Assembly: GCF_031624495.1 (NCBI RefSeq)
Contig: NZ_JAMQOP010000001.1
Span: forward strand, 186,001-250,000
DNA: 64,000 bases
Direction of reading: 5' to 3'
Source: Halogeometricum sp. S1BR25-6
GTDB lineage: Archaea; Halobacteriota; Halobacteria; Halobacteriales; Haloferacaceae
Of the stretch, positions 59,535 through 64,000 are shown one piece after another. The notes below the pieces were generated by a model. It saw nothing but the letters and a program-made list of their open reading frames with translations, was not told the DNA's origin and made no database searches. Position 1 is the stretch's first letter. Each line of letters opens with the position of its first letter. A program made the position numbers and the translations under genes.

Positions 59535-60500
59535 ATGGACGTCGGAGACTGCGCCACTACCTGCCGGAACATCCTCGACGAGGTGTCCCGCGCCGTCGTC
59601 GCCGACCGCGCGGTTCTGCGGTCGATACTGTTGGGCTACCTCTCGCGGGGGCACGTCCTGTTGGAGGACGTCCCCGGGACGGGCAAGACGCTCACCGCGC
59701 GGTCGTTCGCCACCGCGCTGGGCCTCTCCGTCTCGCGCGTGCAGTTCACGCCCGACCTGCTCCCTTCGGACGTGACGGGCACGCACGTGTTCAACGAGCG
59801 GACCCGCGAGTTCGAGTTCCAGAAGGGGCCGCTGTTCGCCAACGTCGTGTTGGCCGACGAGATAAACCGCGCCTCGCCGAAGACGCAGGCCGCTCTCCTC
59901 GAAGCGATGGAGGAGGGGCAGGTCACCGTCGACGGCGACACGCACCCCCTACCGGACCCGTTCTTCGTCATCGCCACGCAGAACCCCGTCGAACAGGAGG
60001 GGACGTTCGAGTTACCCGAGGCGCAGAAGGACCGCTTCGTCGTGAAGACCAGCCTCGGCTTCCCGGACGAGGCGGGCGAACTCGAACTCATCAACCGGCG
60101 CGCGGAGCGCCACCAGCAGTCGCCGTCGGCCTCGCGCGTCTGCGACGAGCGCACGGCGACCGAGATTCGGAACGCCCCCGAACGGGTGCACGTCGAACCC
60201 GACGTGCGGCAGTACCTCGTCGACGTCGCCCGCGCGACTCGCGAGGACCGCCGCGTCCGCGAGGGCGTCTCGCCGCGCGCCACGCAGCGACTGTTCGAGG
60301 CGGCGCGCGCCCTCGCCGCGATTCAGAGCCGGGGGTTCGTGACGCCCGACGACGTGAACGCCGTCTCGAAACCCGTGCTGGCCCACAGACTCATCCTGAC
60401 GCCCGACGCGCGCGTCGGGCAGGTGGACTCGCGGGACGTCGTCGACGACATCCTCGACGACCTCACGGTTCCCTCGGTGGACGTGCGGCAGCGGGCTTGA
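59535..60500 (+). CDS. MoxR-family AAA ATPase
   Basis: The protein is 321 aa. Walker A 'LEDVPGTGKTLTARSFAT' is at about residues 41-58 and Walker B is 'NVVLADEINRASPKTQAALL'. The C-terminal lid has 'VREGVSPRATQRLFEAARAL'. MoxR ATPases act as chaperones for VWA/DUF58 proteins; the DUF58 gene lies 1.1 kb away on the opposite strand. The two are convergent, so each has its own promoter. Confidence 0.93.
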   Translation: MDVGDCATTCRNILDEVSRAVVADRAVLRSILLGYLSRGHVLLEDVPGTGKTLTARSFATALGLSVSRVQFTPDLLPSDVTGTHVFNERTREFEFQKGPLFANVVLADEINRASPKTQAALLEAMEEGQVTVDGDTHPLPDPFFVIATQNPVEQEGTFELPEAQKDRFVVKTSLGFPDEAGELELINRRAERHQQSPSASRVCDERTATEIRNAPERVHVEPDVRQYLVDVARATREDRRVREGVSPRATQRLFEAARALAAIQSRGFVTPDDVNAVSKPVLAHRLILTPDARVGQVDSRDVVDDILDDLTVPSVDVRQRA

Positions 60501-60846
60501 GGGAGTCGCGAGTAGCTTACTTCCCACGAAGTCAGAGCTGAAACGGCTACTCGGTAGAGACGTGCCCACCCACCTTTTGCCGAGGGCTGGCGGAGCCAGC
60601 CCTCGGCAAAAGCTGGACCATCGCCAGAAATCTTCGATTTCTGGCTGTTCAGCCAGAACGCTGCGCGTTCTGGCGACAAAAGCACTCCTCCCTCGCCTCA
60701 GGCGGCTTCGCCGCCTTCCGCTCGGTCGTCGGCCGCTCGCTCACTCCGTTCGCTCGCGGTGAGTGGCTCCCCTGTTCGGAGCGATTCCACTTCCCTACCA
60801 AAATACGCCGAGGACGACGGCCCCGGAGTTTCGGTACGACGCCGAA
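60501..60846. other. Convergent intergenic region with palindromes, no gene
   Basis: This 346-base region separates the convergent MoxR and DUF7519-like genes. It contains the second palindromic element (60565-60716). The remainder (60501-60564 and 60717-60846) holds no gene that I can see. Confidence 0.6.
60565..60716. repeat. Modular palindromic intergenic element, copy 2
   Basis: It opens with CCCACC (60565-60570, repeated) and TTTTGC, whose T-run belongs to a perfect 17-bp stem (60575-60591 with 60595-60611, loop GGA) closing in GCAAAA, followed by CTGGACCA (60613-60620). Three further perfect hairpins follow: 10-bp arms 60623-60632/60636-60645, 10-bp arms 60652-60661/60665-60674 (arm GCCAGAACGC, loop TGC), and 7-bp arms 60700-60706/60710-60716 (loop TTC). 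The CAGAACGC arm and the outer words match copy 1. As it sits between convergent genes, bidirectional termination is a possible role. Confidence 0.8.
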
Positions 60847-61620
60847 TCAGTTCGACAGCGCCACCAGCGACGCGACGGCGGCGCACAGGAGCAACAGCAG
60901 GCCGAGGAGCGGCACGTCGGTGACGCCCATCCCGCGGACGCCGAGCGTCGCCGCGACGACGAGCGCGCCGTAGCCCGCGGTGGCGGCGGTGCGGCCGACC
61001 TCGACGGACCACGTCCGGGCCGCGACGCCGACCTGCGCGCCGAGGGAGACGGCTCGTTCGCCGGCGTCCCACGCGACGACGGCGGCGACCATCGCGGCGA
61101 GCAGCGGCGTCGCGCCCGCATCCGTCAGGAGGCCGGCGAGGACGACGGCGACGGTGAGGGCGGCGGCCCCGACGGTCACGAGTGCGCTCGCCCGATTCGA
61201 CCGGAGGGGGGCGACGCCCGCACCGACGAGGCTGACGCCGGCGACACCCGCGCCGGCTACGAGTCGCTCCGGGAGCGTCGCGGTCCCCGTGGCCGCGGCA
61301 CCGACGCCCGCGACGACGGCGCCCGCGCCCGCCAGCAGCAGCAGTCCGCCCACGAGGGGGTGACCGCGGCGGCGGACGCCGGCGGCCGCGACGAGACCCG
61401 CGACGCCGAGGAGCGAGAGACCGAGGCCGGCGACGGGAACGTCGGCGACGGCGAGGAGTCCCCCGGTCGCCGCTCCGGTCGGCGCGCCCGTGACGACGAC
61501 TACGACGACGACGGCCGCGAGAACGGCGAGCGCGCCGCCGGGCCGGGTCGGGTGCGCGACGTGCCGCTTAGGCGTCGACGCCGTTCTCGCTCCCGACCCC
61601 CGGCCGGTTCGTCGGCTCAC
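60847..61620 (-). CDS. DUF7519-like membrane protein
   Basis: The protein is 257 aa with about eight hydrophobic helices, very rich in Ala, Val and Gly. The N-terminus 'SRRTGRGSGARTASTPKR' is basic. I recall a haloarchaeal family DUF7519 next to DUF58 proteins. The GTG start at 61620 overlaps the DUF58 stop as GTGA; a much longer in-frame ORF upstream is an antisense-type artefact of GC-rich DNA. The function is unknown. Confidence 0.75.
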   Translation of the reverse strand: MSRRTGRGSGARTASTPKRHVAHPTRPGGALAVLAAVVVVVVVTGAPTGAATGGLLAVADVPVAGLGLSLLGVAGLVAAAGVRRRGHPLVGGLLLLAGAGAVVAGVGAAATGTATLPERLVAGAGVAGVSLVGAGVAPLRSNRASALVTVGAAALTVAVVLAGLLTDAGATPLLAAMVAAVVAWDAGERAVSLGAQVGVAARTWSVEVGRTAATAGYGALVVAATLGVRGMGVTDVPLLGLLLLLCAAVASLVALSN

Positions 61621-62882
61621 GCGAATCCCTCCCGCGCCCGGACGAGTTCCGGACCGAGCGGATCCGCGGGGTCCCAGTCGACGACCCGAACCTCCGCGCC
61701 CCGCAGGCGCCGGATTCGCTCGTCGCGTTCGACCGTCGCCAAGCGCCCGCCCTGCGTCTCCGTCGTCGTCGGGTCCGGCGAGACGACGGTGACGGCGGTG
61801 CCGCGCCGCTCCAGTTCGAGGGCGAACGTCGTCACCGCCTCGTCGGCGAGGGGGGAGAACAGCACGACTTGCGTCCCCGGGTCGAGGCGACGCCGCAACT
61901 GCTCTAGCTGTCCGTCGGCGCCCCAGTCGGCGTCCGGGGCGGGCGGGACGGTGGAGAAAGCGGGGTGGCTTCCCATCCGGCGGCGGGCCTCCGCGAGGTG
62001 GTCGCTCCCGGTCCGCGGCGGGAGCCAGCAGGCCTGCCGCCCGACGGCCGCGAGACCGACCGGATTCCGCGTGTCCGCCAGTGCGGTCAGCACCTGTGCC
62101 ATCCCCTCGCGGCCGCAGGCGACGGCGTGCGGTTCGTCCTCGTCGGCCGCGCGGTACGCCGAGGGGCGCGCGTCGAGACAGAGGACGACCGATGCGAGTC
62201 GCTCTTCCCGGAACTCGATGGTGGTGAGTTCGCCCGTCTTCGCCCGCCGCCGCCAGTCGATGCGCGAGAGGGGGTCCCCGGAGCGGTACTCGCGCGTCTG
62301 GTGGAACTCGGTGCCGGCGCCGCCCTCGTCGGTGACGACGGACCCGCTTCCGTGCATCGTCTGTTTCCGGAGGGGCACCTCGGGCACCGTCGCGGCGCAC
62401 TCAATAGCGGTGTCCTCGCGGACGGTCGTCTCGACTTCGTGCGCGCCGGCCGCGTCGCGGACGATGGCCGTCGCGGGGTCGAACTGGTGGCGGCCGTGTT
62501 CGGCGTGGACGGCGTAGGAGAACTCCGTCGTCGCGCCGGGACGCAGAAACGCCGCGTGCCGGGGCGTCCCCTCGCTCACGGTGAGCATCGGCGGGACGCC
62601 GTCGACGAGGCGGAGGTCCGTCAGCGTCGAGGACCCGACGTTTCGAACTCGGACGGTCACACTCACGTCCTCGCCCGCCGCGGCGTCGCGCGGTTCGACC
62701 GTCCGCGTCAGGTCGAGGTCGACCGACGGCGGCGAGGTGAGCCACGGGTACGCCGCGTACCCCGCGCCGACGGCGCCGAGGAGGAGGACGAGAGGGTCCT
62801 TCGCGAGGAGGCCGACGGCCGTCGCGAACAGGGCGACGGCGACGACGCCGCGCCACCGGCGGGTCCGACGGACCGTCGTCAC
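61617..62882 (-). CDS. DUF58-domain protein
   Basis: The protein is 421 aa. Two N-terminal helices ('VVAVALFATAVGLLA', 'LVLLLGAVGAGYAAY') anchor it; a beta-rich domain follows ('EDVSVTVRVRNVGSSTLTD'); then DUF58 with 'EFHQTREYRSGDPLSRIDWR' and a VWA-like 'VVLCLDARPSAY'. DUF58 proteins partner with MoxR ATPases. The GTG start at 62882 overlaps the DUF7269-like stop as GTGA and is preferred over an upstream ATG at 62960. Confidence 0.9.
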   Translation of the reverse strand: MTTVRRTRRWRGVVAVALFATAVGLLAKDPLVLLLGAVGAGYAAYPWLTSPPSVDLDLTRTVEPRDAAAGEDVSVTVRVRNVGSSTLTDLRLVDGVPPMLTVSEGTPRHAAFLRPGATTEFSYAVHAEHGRHQFDPATAIVRDAAGAHEVETTVREDTAIECAATVPEVPLRKQTMHGSGSVVTDEGGAGTEFHQTREYRSGDPLSRIDWRRRAKTGELTTIEFREERLASVVLCLDARPSAYRAADEDEPHAVACGREGMAQVLTALADTRNPVGLAAVGRQACWLPPRTGSDHLAEARRRMGSHPAFSTVPPAPDADWGADGQLEQLRRRLDPGTQVVLFSPLADEAVTTFALELERRGTAVTVVSPDPTTTETQGGRLATVERDERIRRLRGAEVRVVDWDPADPLGPELVRAREGFA

Positions 62883-63523
62883 CGCCGGCCCCCGTCGGTC
62901 GCGGCTCTCGGTCCGTCTTCGGGGCCGCTCCGTTCGTCCGCGGCGCCTTCGATTCGACACACCTCGTCCGCCGCGCGCTCGGCCCCCCGCCGGAACCCCG
63001 GCCCCGAGAACGGACCGAGCAGGCGGTCGGTCAGCGACGTCCGTCCGTTCTCGGCGAGGAACGCGGCCGCCGCGTCGTCGTCGGTCCAGTCCCCGGCGTC
63101 GACGCGCGTCGCCGCCCGTTCGCGCGCGACGCCGTCGCGGTACATCACCGACCGGACCGCGGCCTCGCGGACCCGTTCGCGGACGGCTTCTCGCTCCCCG
63201 CCGCGGCCGACCCGGTTCCGCGACTCGCCTCCGACCGCGCGGTCGAACTTGACGCCGGGGTGCGCGGCGTTCTGGACGGTCTCCGGTTCGGGCGGCGTCG
63301 TCCGATTCACGCCGTCGGCGCCGCGGAGGACGAGAACGGCGACGACGACCAGCAGGGCCACCGACGCGACGCCCGCCGCGAGCACGTAGTCGTTGCCGGC
63401 GAGTGCAACGAGCGCCGCCGCCGCGTCGTCGGGGGCGCCGTTCGGAAGCGCGACGAGTGCGAGCGCACCCGCCGCTCCGACGGCGCCGAGCGTCCCGACG
63501 AGGAGCCGTCCCGCGCGACTCAC
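62879..63523 (-). CDS. DUF7269-like membrane-anchored protein
   Basis: The protein is 214 aa. Two helices at about residues 5-25 and 43-66 precede a cytoplasmic domain with 'VRERVREAAVRSVMYRDGVA' and 'GDWTDDDAAAAFLAENGRTS'. I recall a haloarchaeal family DUF7269 in this operon. The GTG start (63523) overlaps the DUF4129 stop as GTGA. The function is unknown; the position suggests an accessory of DUF58. Confidence 0.75.
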   Translation of the reverse strand: MSRAGRLLVGTLGAVGAAGALALVALPNGAPDDAAAALVALAGNDYVLAAGVASVALLVVVAVLVLRGADGVNRTTPPEPETVQNAAHPGVKFDRAVGGESRNRVGRGGEREAVRERVREAAVRSVMYRDGVARERAATRVDAGDWTDDDAAAAFLAENGRTSLTDRLLGPFSGPGFRRGAERAADEVCRIEGAADERSGPEDGPRAATDGGRR

Positions 63524-64000
63524 CGTCCCAGTCCTCCCGGCGTTCGACTCTCCTCGAACTGCGAGAGGCCCTCCTCCATCCGTCGGACGCGTTCGTCCGT
63601 CACCTCGCGTCCGCCGTACCTGACCTCCTCGAAGACCCGTCTGAGGCGCTCGACGCCCTCGGGGTCGAAGCCGCTCTCGACGGCGGCGGAGGCGCACTCT
63701 TCGGGGGTTCGCCGCCACGGGTCCTCCACGTCGGCCGCGGCGAGGACGGATACCCACGCGCGTTCGACGGCGTTCTGCGGTTCGAGTTCCGGCGCGCCGG
63801 TCGGTCCCCGTGGGTCGGCGTCGCCTCCGAGGCGTCGAACGAGTCCGTCGCCGTAGCGCGCCAACAGCACCGCGACGCCGAGCAGGACCGCCAGCGCGAC
63901 GAACAGCGGGAGGAACGTCTCTAGGAAGTCGATAAAGACGTCGAGCCACTCCTGCGCCGGTTCGGTGACCTGCGAGTCGTCGGACTGCGACTGGGATTGA
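63520..64000 (-). CDS. DUF4129-domain protein (partial, runs off right edge)
   Basis: The frame is open to the window edge; 159 residues are visible plus the stop codon. A helix ('LETFLPLFVALAVLLGVAVL') precedes the DUF4129 domain ('NAVERAWVSVLAAADVEDPW', 'RRTPEECASAAVESGFDPEG'). The N-terminal part lies outside. DUF4129 is often found at the end of transglutaminase-like proteins and in MoxR-DUF58 clusters. It is the first visible gene of a minus-strand operon with GTGA overlaps throughout. Confidence 0.85.
   Translation of the reverse strand, partial: QSQSQSDDSQVTEPAQEWLDVFIDFLETFLPLFVALAVLLGVAVLLARYGDGLVRRLGGDADPRGPTGAPELEPQNAVERAWVSVLAAADVEDPWRRTPEECASAAVESGFDPEGVERLRRVFEEVRYGGREVTDERVRRMEEGLSQFEESRTPGGLGR

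Noticed and set aside
60847-62400. 517-codon reading of the DUF7519-like gene
   Set aside because: The extra 260 codons overlap the DUF58 gene in another frame and are Arg/Gly-rich; the GTGA overlap at 61620 is the likely start.
1-64000. CRISPR array, transposase, integrase or prophage
   Set aside because: No regularly spaced direct repeats and no recognisable recombinase or phage proteins were seen on either strand.

Overview
This window is a chromosomal segment of a halophilic archaeon (class Halobacteria, most like Haloferacales/Haloferax relatives; the genus is not resolved). The evidence is high GC, strongly acidic proteins, genes that mostly lack a Shine-Dalgarno sequence and have an archaeal TATA box about 26-30 bases before the start codon, many 4-base ATGA/GTGA gene overlaps, and archaeal marker genes: DNA polymerase D large subunit, RadA, eIF6, L39e, L31e, LX, prefoldin alpha, FtsY/SRP54, NMD3 and XPD. 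I recognised no rRNA, tRNA, CRISPR array, insertion sequence, integrase or plasmid gene. The window looks like core chromosome with a few accessory spots.

Layout. 1-5.5 kb: start of an unidentified gene, CBS protein, small conserved protein, PPC/DUF296 protein and polD2. 5.5-10.6 kb: a palindromic repeat element, rubredoxin-like protein, ketopantoate reductase, Gdx-type SMR exporter, sulfatase-like enzyme, Nfu scaffold, DUF5783 and a 766-base stretch without a recognised gene. 10.6-19 kb: lipoprotein, RecJ-like DHH nuclease, a decayed small membrane gene, MFS transporter, the hemD-cobA-hemC operon, and a Tat-exported PQQ-type propeller with a membrane partner. 19-27.3 kb: YihY, hemL, CPBP protease, two amt-glnK pairs and hemB. 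27.5-36 kb: DedA, several small haloarchaeal families, NDUFA9-like and YkgJ proteins, and XPD helicase. 36-46 kb: NMD3, phosphoribosyltransferase, htpX-pspAB, radA, CDP-alcohol transferase, and an MDR oxidoreductase / PTPS / glycosyltransferase / methyltransferase set. 46-52.5 kb: IscU-like scaffold, MscS, SufS, TPR-DUF424, ThpR and EamA. 52.5-59.4 kb: rpl39e-rpl31e-tif6-rplX-pfdA-ftsY, LysE, a 2-hydroxyacid dehydrogenase and srp54. 59.5-64 kb: MoxR, a second palindromic element, then a convergent DUF4129-DUF7269-DUF58-DUF7519 operon that runs off the right edge.

How the genes work together. hemL, hemB, hemC, hemD and cobA cover glutamate-1-semialdehyde to precorrin-2, so most of the shared tetrapyrrole trunk lies within 13 kb. 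SufS, an IscU-type scaffold and an Nfu scaffold supply Fe-S clusters; XPD carries the four cysteines for one. The ribosomal/SRP block links 60S-type subunit maturation (L39e, L31e, eIF6, LX) with folding (prefoldin) and membrane targeting (FtsY, SRP54).

Most worth a second look: two copies of a modular palindromic intergenic element (5524-5679 and 60565-60716); a PTPS-III-like pterin enzyme co-transcribed with a glycosyltransferase and a methyltransferase; a pseudogene with separable start-loss and nonsense lesions; a possible coupled leader peptide before a membrane gene; and several perfect inverted repeats at promoters. DUF numbers are given from memory and were not checked against a database.
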